Part shown: positions 1-7,855 of the stretch, piece after piece
Layout: every line of letters starts with the position of its first letter
Position numbering within the stretch: position 1 is the stretch's first letter
NCBI GenBank assembly: GCA_035516035.1
Contig: DATJAS010000007.1
Location: 1-28,972 of the forward strand
Reading direction: 5' to 3'
Source: Fen-1273 sp035516035
GTDB taxonomy: Bacteria > Bacteroidota > Ignavibacteria > UBA10030 > UBA6906
DNA: 28,972 nucleotides
The notes under the pieces: generated by a model
The model's input: only the letters and a program-made list of their open reading frames with translations
Told to the model about the DNA's origin: nothing
Databases searched by the model: none
Made by a program: the position numbers and the translations under genes

Positions 1-450
1 CACCGGCGCCAGCGTCCCTCGCAGGTCGCCGTCCGTCGCCAGGCACGTCATGGACTGCCGGATCGCGATCGCCGTGTTGGGCATCGCCCGGATGACCGGC
101 ACGTCGCTCCCCAGGTGGGCGCGGATGCCGGCAATGGTCGCCCCCGTCACAATGGAGACGACCGTGTGCCTGCGCGGATCGACGCCGGGACGGATCTCAT
201 CGAGGAGTGCGTCAAGCTGCCGGGGGGGAACCGCGATGAATACCATCTCCGAGCCACGTACGGCGGCCACGTTGTCCGACGTGAGCGCGAAACCTTCCTC
301 CCTCATGGGTCCCAGGCTCCCCAGGATCCTCCTCGTCAGCGTGATCTCTTTCGCCGGGGCCACGCCTCCAGCGACCAGCCCCCGGGCGATCGCGGAGCCG
401 ATATTGCCCGCGCCCAGTATGGCGATCCGTTTGCCTGACTGCTCTGCCAT
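1..450 (-). CDS. proC: Pyrroline-5-carboxylate reductase, N-terminal part (runs off window)
   Basis: ProC reduces 1-pyrroline-5-carboxylate to proline with NAD(P)H in the cytoplasm. The 150 visible residues start with MAEQSGKRIAILGAGNIGSA, whose Rossmann glycine motif GAGNIGSA is at residues 13-20. They continue through the P5CR-type segments ending in IRAMPNTAIAIRQSM, the conserved region near the dinucleotide site. The start at 450 is supported by AGGAGA about six bases upstream of the ATG. The C-terminal dimerisation domain lies beyond base 1. The gene follows thrC by 18 bases and is probably the last visible gene of the threonine operon. Proline and threonine synthesis share no step, so I infer only co-transcription. 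Confidence 0.93.
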   Translation of the reverse strand, partial: MAEQSGKRIAILGAGNIGSAIARGLVAGGVAPAKEITLTRRILGSLGPMREEGFALTSDNVAAVRGSEMVFIAVPPRQLDALLDEIRPGVDPRRHTVVSIVTGATIAGIRAHLGSDVPVIRAMPNTAIAIRQSMTCLATDGDLRGTLAPV

Positions 451-468
451 GTCTTCTCCTCCGGTGGT

Positions 469-1767
469 TTACGATTCCATCAGGTACGATTTCAGCGCGG
501 AGAAATCCGCGGGAAGCCTGACTGAGTGTATCTCTGATTCCATGATCTCCCTGAGCCGGGGAGGAACCTCGATCGCGGCCCGAAGCGTCTCGTCATATGC
601 CTCGAGGAATTTGGCCGGGTGTGCCGTCGCGAGTACGACGCCTGTACCCCCGCCCCTGCGCCCCGATTGGTATTGCTCCAGCGCGGCGAACGCAACCGCC
701 CCGTGGGGATCCAGCACATATCCAAAGCGCCGGTACGCCTCGCCGATCGCCCGCAGCGTTTCCTCGTCGCTCCACGAGGTTGAGCTGACGGTCGAGCGGA
801 GCGCAGCCAGGTCGTCGCCGAAGAGTGCCCGGATCCTCGGCAGGTTTCCCGGGTCGCCGACGTCCATGGCGTTCGAGAGCGTCCGCCGGGCCTCTCCCGG
901 TTGATATGTCCCGCTGGCAAGATACCGCGTGAAGACGTCGTTGGCATTCGCCGCCGCGATGAAATGTGCCGCGCGCAGCCCCATTTTCCACGCGATCAGT
1001 CCCCCGGTCAGGTTTCCCAGGTTGCCACTCGGTACGGAAAACACGATGTCGCGCCCCTCGTCCTTCAGCCGCGCCACGGCGTTGAAATAATAGAGCGTCT
1101 GCGGAAGGAGTCGCGCCACGTTGATGGAATTCGCCGACGTGAGCTGCCTGCGGGAAGAAAGCTCTCTGTCGCGGAAGGCCTGTCGCACAAGCCGCTGGCA
1201 ATCGTCAAACGTCCCCCCGATCTCCAGCGCGACGACATTCCCCCGGAGAGCGGTAAGCTGTCGCTCCTGCAGCGGGCTCACCCGCCCTGACGGGTAGAGG
1301 AGCACCACGGAGACTCCCGCGAGGCCGTGGAACCCGCTCGCCACTGCGCTCCCCGTGTCCCCCGACGTCGCCACAAGCACCGTATGCTCCTCCGCGCCGC
1401 TCCGGATGCGGGATACCGTGCGGGCCATGAAGCGCGCCCCGAAATCCTTGAACGCAAACGTCGGCCCGTGGAAAAGCTCAAGGACCGCCGTCTGCCGGTC
1501 GAGCCGCCGCACGGGGGCGTCAAACGTGAACGCGCCGGTCACGATCTCATCTATAGCCGCCGGGGGAAGTTCCCCGCCCAGGAAGAGCCGGCATATTTCC
1601 AGCGCGATCTCACGGAACGTGAGACGCGCCATCGAATCCAGGACGTTGCGCGGCACGGCGGGGATATCCGCCGGCATGAAAAGCCCGCCGTCATCCGGCA
1701 CGCCGCGCCTGACGGCATCCGCAAATGAAACGGAGAGTCTCCTCTCCTGTGTGCTGCAGAATCTCAT
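469..1767 (-). CDS. thrC: Threonine synthase
   Basis: The 432-residue PLP enzyme converts O-phosphohomoserine to threonine and phosphate, the last step of the pathway. The PLP lysine motif GPTFAFKDFGARF is at residues 101-113, with Lys107 the likely Schiff-base residue. ATSGDTGSAV follows as the phosphate-binding region, and SANSINVARLLPQ and SVPSGNLGNLTGG are further family motifs. Length and motif order match the short E. coli-type class rather than the plant-type class. The ATG at 1767 has AGGAG three to four bases upstream. It lies seven bases after the thrB stop and is co-transcribed with thrA and thrB. Confidence 0.96.
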   Translation of the reverse strand: MRFCSTQERRLSVSFADAVRRGVPDDGGLFMPADIPAVPRNVLDSMARLTFREIALEICRLFLGGELPPAAIDEIVTGAFTFDAPVRRLDRQTAVLELFHGPTFAFKDFGARFMARTVSRIRSGAEEHTVLVATSGDTGSAVASGFHGLAGVSVVLLYPSGRVSPLQERQLTALRGNVVALEIGGTFDDCQRLVRQAFRDRELSSRRQLTSANSINVARLLPQTLYYFNAVARLKDEGRDIVFSVPSGNLGNLTGGLIAWKMGLRAAHFIAAANANDVFTRYLASGTYQPGEARRTLSNAMDVGDPGNLPRIRALFGDDLAALRSTVSSTSWSDEETLRAIGEAYRRFGYVLDPHGAVAFAALEQYQSGRRGGGTGVVLATAHPAKFLEAYDETLRAAIEVPPRLREIMESEIHSVRLPADFSALKSYLMES

Positions 1768-1774
1768 GCGCTCC

Positions 1775-2707
1775 TCATGCGATTACGCTCGCCCCCGGGA
1801 CGCCGATCGGGGAGATGAGCCACGTCGAATCGTGTCCCTCGTCGCGCAGGACGCGCGACATCGCGCGCGCGGCCTCTCCCGCCGTTTCCTCTGAAGAGCC
1901 GAGCGCGAACACCGATGGGCCGGACCCGGAGATCCCGTACCCGAGCGCGCCGCACGCGAGGGCGGCCTCTCTCATGGCGTCGTACGAAGGGATCAGGTGC
2001 CGCCGCGCCGGCTCGGCGATAACATCGACAAGCGAGCGTCCCACGAGCGCCCCGTCCCCCGTGAGGAGCCCGGTGACGAGCCCCGCGGCGTTCCCGGTCT
2101 GCGTCACCACGTCGTGGAGCGGGACCTGGCGCGGCAGGATCTTCCGTGCTTCTTCGGTCTTGATCTCGACGTCAGCCGACACCACGGCGCACCAGAAGCC
2201 GGAGGCGACAGGGAGGCGCACGACATCGAGGGGGTTGTAGCCGCGAACGAGTATGAACCCTCCCATGAGCGAGGGGGCCAGGTTATCCGCGTGTATCGCG
2301 CCGCTCGCGATTTTCTCGCCTTCGATTGCAAGCTCAAGGAGCTCTCCCGCCGGGAGGTGCGTCTCCAGGAGCGCGTCGGCCGCAACCACCGCCGCCACCG
2401 CGCTCGCCGCGCTTGAGCCGATGCCGCCCCCCACGGGGATCCCCTTGCAGATCTCCAGCTCGATACCGCCTGCACCGGGACACCTGGCAAGGAGCGCCGC
2501 CACCGGCGGACACGCGGTGTTTGCCGCGGGATCGAGGGGGAGCGCGGAAGAGCTCCCGGATATGCTCCTGATGCTCACCCCCCCCTTACCGCTCAGGCGG
2601 GCGGTCACGGTGTCCCCTGCACCCCTCAGTGCAAAACCCATGATGTCAAAACCGCACGAGACGTTCGATACCGATGCCGGCGCGAACGCGCGGACTTCTC
2701 TCTTCAT
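1775..2707 (-). CDS. thrB: Homoserine kinase
   Basis: This GHMP-family kinase phosphorylates homoserine with ATP to give O-phosphohomoserine. Starting at MKREVRAFAPASVSNVSCGF the protein has 310 residues. The GHMP ATP-binding loop PVGGGIGSSAASA is at about residues 91-103, and the C-terminal GISGSGPSVFAL motif is also present. A longer open frame begins at 2779, but the ATG at 2707 has a perfect AGGAGG six bases upstream and the N-terminus expected for the family, so I chose it. The thrA stop and this ATG are one base apart, which suggests translational coupling. Confidence 0.95.
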   Translation of the reverse strand: MKREVRAFAPASVSNVSCGFDIMGFALRGAGDTVTARLSGKGGVSIRSISGSSSALPLDPAANTACPPVAALLARCPGAGGIELEICKGIPVGGGIGSSAASAVAAVVAADALLETHLPAGELLELAIEGEKIASGAIHADNLAPSLMGGFILVRGYNPLDVVRLPVASGFWCAVVSADVEIKTEEARKILPRQVPLHDVVTQTGNAAGLVTGLLTGDGALVGRSLVDVIAEPARRHLIPSYDAMREAALACGALGYGISGSGPSVFALGSSEETAGEAARAMSRVLRDEGHDSTWLISPIGVPGASVIA

Positions 2708-2708
2708 G

Positions 2709-5162
2709 TCAGGCCTCCTGGTAGGAGATCCGGATGATATCCGCCAGGACGCCCGTCGCGGTGACGTCCGCCCCGGCACCGGGACCCCGTATCACGACCG
2801 GCTGGTCGCGGCAGTTTGCGGTCGTGAGCGCGATCGAAATCTCGCTCCCCGAGAGCGCGAAGCAGGGATGCCCGGGGGGGACGCGGCTGAGGCCCACGAC
2901 CGCCTTCCCCGCCGCAAACGACGCGAGATAGCGGAGCACGTTCCCTTCTGACGCGGCCGCGGCCTGCTCCCTGGCGTATGCGGCGTCCACCCGGGGGAGC
3001 GCTGCCAGGAAGCGCTCGACGCTTCCGCCGCGGAAACGGCGCGGGATGAGTGGCTTCACTTTGATCTCACGCAGCTCGAGCGGGTGCCCCGCCTCGCGGG
3101 CCAGGATGAGCAGTTTCCTGCCGACATCCGTCCCTTCGAGATCGTCCCGGGGATCGGGCTCCGTGTATCCCCGCTTGCGCGCTTCGGCAACCACGGAGGC
3201 GAACGACTTCCCGGCCGTAAACGAGTTGAAGAGGTAGCTCAGCGTGCCGGAGAGTACCCCTTCGATTTTGAGTATCCTGTCCCCCCCCGCGATCAGGTCG
3301 TTGATCGTGTTGATGATGGGGAGCCCCGCCCCGACATTCGTCTCATAGAGGAACCGGACGTTGTGACGAAGCGCAGTGCGGTGCAGCCGCTCGTAGAGTG
3401 CAAATGCCCCCGCGTTCGCCTTTTTGTTCGGCGTGACGATCGAGATGCTCGATTCGAGGATGCGCCGGTACTGCGCCACGATGGCGTCGCTTGCGGTGCA
3501 ATCCACGAAGACGCTGTTCGGCAGGTTCATCTCCCGCATCCTGCGGACGAACGTCTCCAGGTGCATCGCCGGCGCGCCGTCCCCCATGCGCCTCCGCCAC
3601 TCCCCGGGGAGCGAGGCGCTCCCGTCGAACACCATCCTCCGGCTGTTGGCCACCGCGACCACGCGCAGGTCGAGTGATTGCGATTTTCGGAGCACCTCGC
3701 GCTGCGCCGCGATCTGCCTGAGGAGCGCTCCGCCGATCAGCCCGGTGCCGACAAGGAACAGGTGAAGCGACTTCGTGCCGGAGAGGAAAAACGCGTCGTG
3801 CAGCGCATTGAGGGCCTTCGCCTCGTCCGCACGGTCGACGATCGTGGAGATATTCAGCTCGGAGGATCCCTGCGCGATCGCCGCAACGTTGATGCCGTTC
3901 CTCCCGAGCGCGCGGAAGAGTTTCCCGGAAATGCCGGCCTTGCGGCGCATGTTCGCCCCCACCACCGCCACTGCCGAGAGGTTCCCTTCGATGACCACGC
4001 TCTCGATCTGGCGGTCCCGGATCTCGAACTTCAGCTCTTCCTCCACCAGCCGCTTTGCCGCCCCCGCCGCGGAGGGCGCCACGGCCAGGCAGAGGGAGTA
4101 CTCGGAGGAAGCCTGCGTGACCATCAGGACGTTAATGTCTTCCTTTGCCAGCGCGCTGAAAACCCTGCGGCCTATCCCGGCGATACCCACCATGCCGCTT
4201 CCCTGGATCCTCAGGAGAGCGACCTCGTCGATGGAGGAGATCCCCTTGATGAGGAAGGGGGACATAGCGTCCCGTTTCCCGATGAGCGTCCCGGGGAACG
4301 CCGGGTTGAACGTATTCCTGATCCGGATCGGGATCTTGTTATCAAGCGCCGGCTGCATCGTCGGGGGATGGATGACTTTCGCGCCGAAGTGCGACATCTC
4401 CATCGCCTCCTCGTACGTCATCCGGGGAATGGAGAACGCCTTCTCGACCTTCCGCGGGTCGGCGGTCATGACGCCGTCGACGTCGGTCCAGATCTCGATC
4501 TCCCGCGCGCCCAGGGCGGCGCCGTACACCGAGGCGCTGAGATCGGACCCTCCCCTGCCGATCGTGGTGGTGTCGTTGTCCGCCGTGGAGGCGATGAACC
4601 CGCAGGCGCACTGGACCCCGCCGTGTTTGTGGAAGAACTGCCGGATGAGGTGCGTCGTCAGATCGGCGCGGACGCGCGCGGCGCCGAACGTATCGTCCGT
4701 CTTGATCAGGAGGCGGCTGTCCACGAACCCGGCGCGAAGTCCGGCCGCGCTCAGCGCCTCGGCAACGATGTACGTCGAGAGGAGTTCCCCGAAGCTCATC
4801 GTGTAGTCGAGCGTGCGATCGGTCAGCTCTTCCGTAAACAGGACCCCGTGCAGGACGCCGGAAAGGTCGGCGAGCTGCTCCCGGACGAACCGCTCCCCCC
4901 GGGTGCGGAGGCGCGCCGGGACAAGCTCCGCGAGGGCGCGCGTGTGGCGGTCGCGGATCTTCCTGAGCGAGGCGAGGTACTTCCTGTCTCCCCGCGACGC
5001 CTGCCGGCTCGTGGCGATGAGTTGATCGGTGATGCCCTCGAACGCCGAGCAGACGACGAGGACGTTCCTGTGGCGCCTGCGGGCCTGGCGGACGATGCCG
5101 ACGACGCCGCGGATTCTCTCCGGCGTCCCGAGCGAGGAGCCGCCGAACTTCATGACATGCAT
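2709..5162 (-). CDS. thrA: Bifunctional aspartokinase / homoserine dehydrogenase
   Basis: This 817-residue fusion catalyses the first and third steps of the aspartate-to-threonine pathway: phosphorylation of aspartate, and NAD(P)H reduction of aspartate semialdehyde to homoserine. The N-terminal aspartokinase has KFGGSSLGTPERIRG near the start and GRGGSDLSASVYGAALGA with TDVDGVMTADPRKV at about residues 200-240. Two ACT-type regulatory segments follow at roughly 310-460. The dehydrogenase begins with the Rossmann motif FLVGTGLIGG at about residue 470 and carries DLEGTDVGRKLLILARE near 674. Length and order match E. coli ThrA. The ACT domains imply threonine feedback inhibition, a family inference. 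GGGAG lies five bases before the ATG. The gene follows a leader with a predicted attenuator. Confidence 0.97.
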   Translation of the reverse strand: MHVMKFGGSSLGTPERIRGVVGIVRQARRRHRNVLVVCSAFEGITDQLIATSRQASRGDRKYLASLRKIRDRHTRALAELVPARLRTRGERFVREQLADLSGVLHGVLFTEELTDRTLDYTMSFGELLSTYIVAEALSAAGLRAGFVDSRLLIKTDDTFGAARVRADLTTHLIRQFFHKHGGVQCACGFIASTADNDTTTIGRGGSDLSASVYGAALGAREIEIWTDVDGVMTADPRKVEKAFSIPRMTYEEAMEMSHFGAKVIHPPTMQPALDNKIPIRIRNTFNPAFPGTLIGKRDAMSPFLIKGISSIDEVALLRIQGSGMVGIAGIGRRVFSALAKEDINVLMVTQASSEYSLCLAVAPSAAGAAKRLVEEELKFEIRDRQIESVVIEGNLSAVAVVGANMRRKAGISGKLFRALGRNGINVAAIAQGSSELNISTIVDRADEAKALNALHDAFFLSGTKSLHLFLVGTGLIGGALLRQIAAQREVLRKSQSLDLRVVAVANSRRMVFDGSASLPGEWRRRMGDGAPAMHLETFVRRMREMNLPNSVFVDCTASDAIVAQYRRILESSISIVTPNKKANAGAFALYERLHRTALRHNVRFLYETNVGAGLPIINTINDLIAGGDRILKIEGVLSGTLSYLFNSFTAGKSFASVVAEARKRGYTEPDPRDDLEGTDVGRKLLILAREAGHPLELREIKVKPLIPRRFRGGSVERFLAALPRVDAAYAREQAAAASEGNVLRYLASFAAGKAVVGLSRVPPGHPCFALSGSEISIALTTANCRDQPVVIRGPGAGADVTATGVLADIIRISYQEA

Positions 5163-5180
5163 GTGGACTCCCTGAGAATG

Positions 5181-5214
5181 AAAAAACCGGCTTCAGAGTG
5201 CTGAAGTCGGTTTT
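5181..5214 (-). terminator. Intrinsic terminator in the thr leader (attenuator)
   Basis: Read on the minus strand, a 14-position stem with one A-C mismatch closes a four-base loop (CACT) and is followed directly by six T residues at 5186-5181. The arms are 5201-5214 and 5183-5196. The hairpin lies between the threonine-rich leader ORF and thrA, with the T tract ending about 18 bases before the thrA ATG. That is the position expected for an attenuator rather than an end-of-operon terminator. Nothing transcribed on the minus strand upstream other than the leader ORF would need terminating here. Confidence 0.85.
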
Positions 5215-5316
5215 CCGTGCGGATACTTATGGATGAGCCAACCTCAACTGTCCCCGGGCGTGACCTCGGGCGTCGTGGTAGGAAGCGGGTGCGAACCACC
5301 GTGCATACGGGTTGGC
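5200..5316 (-). promoter_or_regulatory. Alternative helices of the thr attenuator (protector and antiterminator)
   Basis: Four segments can pair in exclusive combinations. Segment 1 (5310-5316, GCCAACC on the minus strand, within codons 2-4 of the leader ORF) is perfectly complementary over seven bases to GGTTGGC at 5237-5243. Segment 2 (5238-5248, GTTGAGGTTGG), which includes the leader stop codon, pairs over 11 positions with segment 3 (5200-5210, CCGACTTCAGC), three of the pairs being G-U. Segment 3 is the 5' arm of the terminator. A ribosome reaching the stop would cover segment 2 and allow termination. A ribosome held at the Thr codons would leave 2:3 free to form. Pairings were found by eye, and no folding energies were computed. 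Confidence 0.75.
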
Positions 5317-5321
5317 GTCAT
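5244..5321 (-). CDS. thrL: Threonine-rich leader peptide of the thr operon
   Basis: This 25-codon ORF begins MTPTRMHGG, has a run of three consecutive threonines (ACC ACG ACG) at residues 15-17, and ends EVTPGDS before TGA. Six of its 25 residues are threonine, with no isoleucine. It ends 30 bases before the terminator stem of the attenuator, and its stop codon lies inside the antiterminator strand, which is the classical arrangement for ribosome-mediated attenuation. There is no Shine-Dalgarno sequence. The predicted transcription start coincides with the A of the ATG, so translation may be leaderless. The symbol is by analogy with E. coli thrL. The sequence is unrelated. Confidence 0.75.
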   Translation of the reverse strand: MTPTRMHGGSHPLPTTTPEVTPGDS

Positions 5322-5327
5322 GGATTT

Positions 5328-5356
5328 AACCTAGCATATTGGAGCCACATTGTCAA
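5328..5356 (-). promoter_or_regulatory. Predicted promoter of the thr operon
   Basis: On the minus strand a perfect TTGACA (5356-5351) is followed after 17 bases by TAGGTT (5333-5328). The hexamer is preceded by TGC, an extended -10 element. The -10 is only a partial match, but spacing and the -35 are ideal. Counting from the -10, transcription would start at about 5321, exactly at the leader-peptide ATG. Confidence 0.6.
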
Positions 5357-5492
5357 CACCTTGTTCAGTTCTTCATCTATCCGATGGAAATAATTACCCG
5401 GAGGGCACGCGGAGAAACTGAACCGGCGATCATATCGTTAGAGGATACGGATCGTTTCAGCCGCATAACTGTCATTTGTGGAGGTAGTTTGC

Positions 5493-5957
5493 ATGTCTGA
5501 CAATTCCGGATCGACCGCAACACCCGCTGGGAGCGGAAACCCGTTTTCCCGGTGGCAATCATGGTCCCCGCATATCAGGGGGCTCCTCAGGATCGTGGCC
5601 GCGCTCATGTTCATGAGCGCAGGCACAATGAAGCTCTTCGGAATCCCCACCACGCCGATGAAGGGAGGGATCCCCCTTATCTCAGAACTCGGTCTTGCCG
5701 GCACGCTCGAGGTGTTCGGCGGAGCGCTGATTCTCATCGGGCTCTTTACGCGCCCGGTGGCATTCATACTCTCCGGCGAAATGGCGGTCGCCTACTTCCA
5801 GGCCCATTTTCCCAAGGGGGTGTGGCCCACGCTCAACGGCGGGCAGCCTGCCGTGCTCTATTGCTTCCTCTGGCTCTATTTCTCAGCCGCTGGCGCCGGT
5901 GGACTCAGCATCGATTCCATGCTGAAAACCCGTCCAAAACGAAGGGAACCGGCCTGA
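5493..5957 (+). CDS. DoxX family membrane protein
   Basis: This 154-residue integral membrane protein of the DoxX/DoxD-like family has about four hydrophobic segments: RIVAALMFMSAGTMKLFG, a GTLEVFGGALILIGLFTRPV segment, AFILSGEMAVAYFQAHFP, and an AVLYCFLWLYFSAAGAGG segment. The N-terminal 25 residues are polar. The motif K(L/F)FG after the first helix and the E.GG.LILIGL segment are typical of the family. Members are often linked to redox or thiol stress, but the precise role here is unknown. The ATG at 5493 has GGAGG eight bases upstream, whereas the in-frame GTG at 5478 does not. It diverges from the thr operon and is followed by a YCII gene remnant. Confidence 0.88.
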   Translation: MSDNSGSTATPAGSGNPFSRWQSWSPHIRGLLRIVAALMFMSAGTMKLFGIPTTPMKGGIPLISELGLAGTLEVFGGALILIGLFTRPVAFILSGEMAVAYFQAHFPKGVWPTLNGGQPAVLYCFLWLYFSAAGAGGLSIDSMLKTRPKRREPA

Positions 5958-6143
5958 TCGTCCGGCGGACCGTTCGCCGAAACGAGGGAGTCTCTTGGAG
6001 GCTTTTTCCTGATACAGGCGCGGGACTTGAACGAAGCGATCCAGGTGGCTGCGAGGTGGCCCTCGGCGCGCTTCGGGAGCATCGAGATACGACCTATCGA
6101 GCCGGAACTCCGTGAGGAGGGGCGATACCGGGACGTGCGATGA
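5958..6143 (+). pseudogene. Remnant of a YCII/DGPF-type protein gene (C-terminal half)
   Basis: Directly after the doxX stop, in the same frame, the sequence reads as a YCII-related C-terminus: GGPFAETRESLGGFFLIQAR, then DLNEAIQVAARWPSARFGSI, then EIRPI and a short tail to TGA at 6141-6143. Intact relatives (YCII/DGPF domain, about 110-120 residues) have this DGPF-AETKE-LGGFFLI-ARDLNEA core after a 50-60 residue N-terminal part. That N-terminal part and any start codon are missing here. The simplest reading is a deletion that joined the end of doxX to the middle of a downstream YCII gene. DGPF proteins often lie next to ECF sigma factors, but none is present here. Confidence 0.75.
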
Positions 6144-6199
6144 CGGGATTCCGGGGTTCTCCCGAGGGAGTTTCGAATTCTCGACTCGTCACAAATACT

Positions 6200-7738
6200 T
6201 CACACAAGAAGGGATCTGTCAAGGCTTCTGTATTGAATGGCCTCCCCCACGTGTTCGGGTCGGATGGGAGCACTTCCTGCCAGGTCCGCAATCGTTCGGG
6301 CAACTTTGAGAATCCGGTCGTAGCCCCTCGCCGACAGACCCAGCCGCGTGATCGCCATCTTGAGCAGTTCTTCACCTTCCGCGTCGAGTCTGCAAAGGAC
6401 ATGGATGTCGCGCAATGGCATATCGGCGTTCGCGTAAATCCCTTTGCGACCGTTGAACCTCCTCGCCTGGATCTCGCGTGCCCTTACTACACGTGCGCGA
6501 ATTAATCCGGAGGGTTCCCCGCCCTCGCTGCTGGAAAGATCCTGATACTTGACTGCTGCAACCTCTATGTGCAGGTCAATTCTATCCAACAATGGCCCGG
6601 ACACCCTCGCCATGTGGCGCTGAATCTGCAATGGAGTACACGTGCACTCTTTTGAAGGATCGGTTAGATAACCGCATGGACACGGGTTCATCGCGCAGAC
6701 GAGCATGAAACTTGCTGGAAACACCACAGTTCCCCTCGTCCGGTTAATCGTGACACGACCTTCTTCGAGGGGTTGCCGGAGAACTTCGAGCACGTTTCGC
6801 GCAAATTCAGGGAGTTCATCCAGGAAGAGGACACCGTTGTGCGCCAGGGATATCTCGCCTGCCCGGGGCGTTATCCCTCCCCCCACGAGTGCAGCATCAG
6901 AAATCGTGTGATGAGGCGACCGAAACGGGCGTCGGGAGACGAGCGCTTCGCCGGGGGGGAGCACGCCTGCAACGGAGTGAATCTTTGTCGTTTCTATCGC
7001 CTCATCGAATGTCATCGGCGGGAGGATCGTTGGAATTCGTTTCGCAATCATCGTTTTTCCCGATCCCGGCGGGCCGATCATTATGACGTTGTGCGCGCCG
7101 GCTGCGGCGACTTCAAGCGCACGCTTGACTGTCTCCTGTCCCTTCACCTCTGCATAATCGACCGCGGGAAGACACTCGTCGCACGCGAAATCCGCCGGAT
7201 TCACACGCATGGGTGTTCGTCGTGGAGCCGATCCCATGAAGAACGCCGCCACCTCCCGGAGGGACACCATAGGATAGACGTCAACGCCATCGACCATCGC
7301 GGCTTCCCTGCCATTGCCGGCAGGGAGTATCAGACCGCTGAGTTTCCTGCGTCTGACCTCAACCGCTATGGAGAGAATCCCATGGACAGTCCTGAGCGTG
7401 CCATCCAGAGCGAGTTCACCGATAACGACATACAAGCCGCGCGGCTGCGGTGGGATTTGACTGCTGGCAGCGAGGATTCCCACCGCCATCGGCAGATCGA
7501 AAGCAGAGCCCTCTTTCCGGATATCAGCCGGAGCCAGGTTGACGGTGAGTTTGCGGGGCGGAAATGTGAAGCCGCTGTTGCGAATTGCGGCAATGATGCG
7601 TCCCCGGCTTTCGCGAACAGTGCTACCGGGAAGACCGACGATATCAAACCCCGGGAGCGCCCGTTCCAGATGAGTTTCGACTTCCACGACGTACGCGCTG
7701 ACGCCGTACGTGGCTCCGCTCAGAACCTTGGAGAGCAC
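6200..7738 (-). CDS. comM: YifB/ComM family Mg-chelatase-like ATPase
   Basis: This 512-residue AAA+ protein of the ComM/YifB family acts in the cytoplasm. ComM is a helicase that promotes branch migration during natural transformation in species where it has been studied. The N-terminal ChlI-type domain (MLSKVLSGATYGVSAYVVEV, then FDIVGLPGSTVRESR and KLTVNLAPADIRKEGSAFDLP) is complete. Walker A GPPGSGKT is at 222-229 and Walker B VLFLDELPE at 303-311. A Cys-rich CPCGY...C.C segment is near 353-368, and the C-terminal Mg_chelatase_C domain is intact. The start is GTG at 7738, as the N-terminus matches the family exactly. Its first codons and upstream region are duplicated at 9367-9509, on the far side of a toxin-antitoxin module. 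Confidence 0.95.
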   Translation of the reverse strand: MLSKVLSGATYGVSAYVVEVETHLERALPGFDIVGLPGSTVRESRGRIIAAIRNSGFTFPPRKLTVNLAPADIRKEGSAFDLPMAVGILAASSQIPPQPRGLYVVIGELALDGTLRTVHGILSIAVEVRRRKLSGLILPAGNGREAAMVDGVDVYPMVSLREVAAFFMGSAPRRTPMRVNPADFACDECLPAVDYAEVKGQETVKRALEVAAAGAHNVIMIGPPGSGKTMIAKRIPTILPPMTFDEAIETTKIHSVAGVLPPGEALVSRRPFRSPHHTISDAALVGGGITPRAGEISLAHNGVLFLDELPEFARNVLEVLRQPLEEGRVTINRTRGTVVFPASFMLVCAMNPCPCGYLTDPSKECTCTPLQIQRHMARVSGPLLDRIDLHIEVAAVKYQDLSSSEGGEPSGLIRARVVRAREIQARRFNGRKGIYANADMPLRDIHVLCRLDAEGEELLKMAITRLGLSARGYDRILKVARTIADLAGSAPIRPEHVGEAIQYRSLDRSLLV

Positions 7739-7816
7739 GTATGTCCCGGGATGCCGGCAAAACGGGAGGGCACGCCCCCACGAAACTACCTACACCGCAG
7801 GCGGCGGTTTTACGAA
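7674..7816. repeat. 143-bp direct repeat, copy A (comM 5' end and upstream)
   Basis: This segment aligns without gaps to 9367-9509. I counted about 14 mismatches in 143 bases, roughly 90% identity, six of them clustered near the right end. It covers the first 22 codons of comM and 78 bases upstream. Its right end matches the sequence that contains the cbiO stop codon in copy B. The two copies flank the 1.55-kb higBA module. Confidence 0.92.
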
Positions 7817-7855
7817 GCCATGTACTATCTTACTTCAATTTGTCGAAGTCGGGTC

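Noticed and set aside
3678..5204. 508-residue plus-strand open frame
   Set aside because: It lies antisense to thrA, which has full family motifs. Long antisense frames are expected in GC-rich coding DNA, and its translation is low-complexity Arg/Glu/Val-rich.
5163..5345. T-box riboswitch upstream of thrA
   Set aside because: No T-box consensus (AGGGUGGNACCGCG) or specifier stem is seen. The Thr-rich ORF and competing helices explain the terminator better.
5401..5475. Imperfect inverted repeat (CTGAA..GATC) before doxX
   Set aside because: The arms differ in length and composition and match no known operator, so it may be chance.
6144..6199. Terminator between the YCII remnant and comM
   Set aside because: Short inverted bases such as CTCCCGAGGGAG are present, but there is no usable loop plus T tract on either strand.
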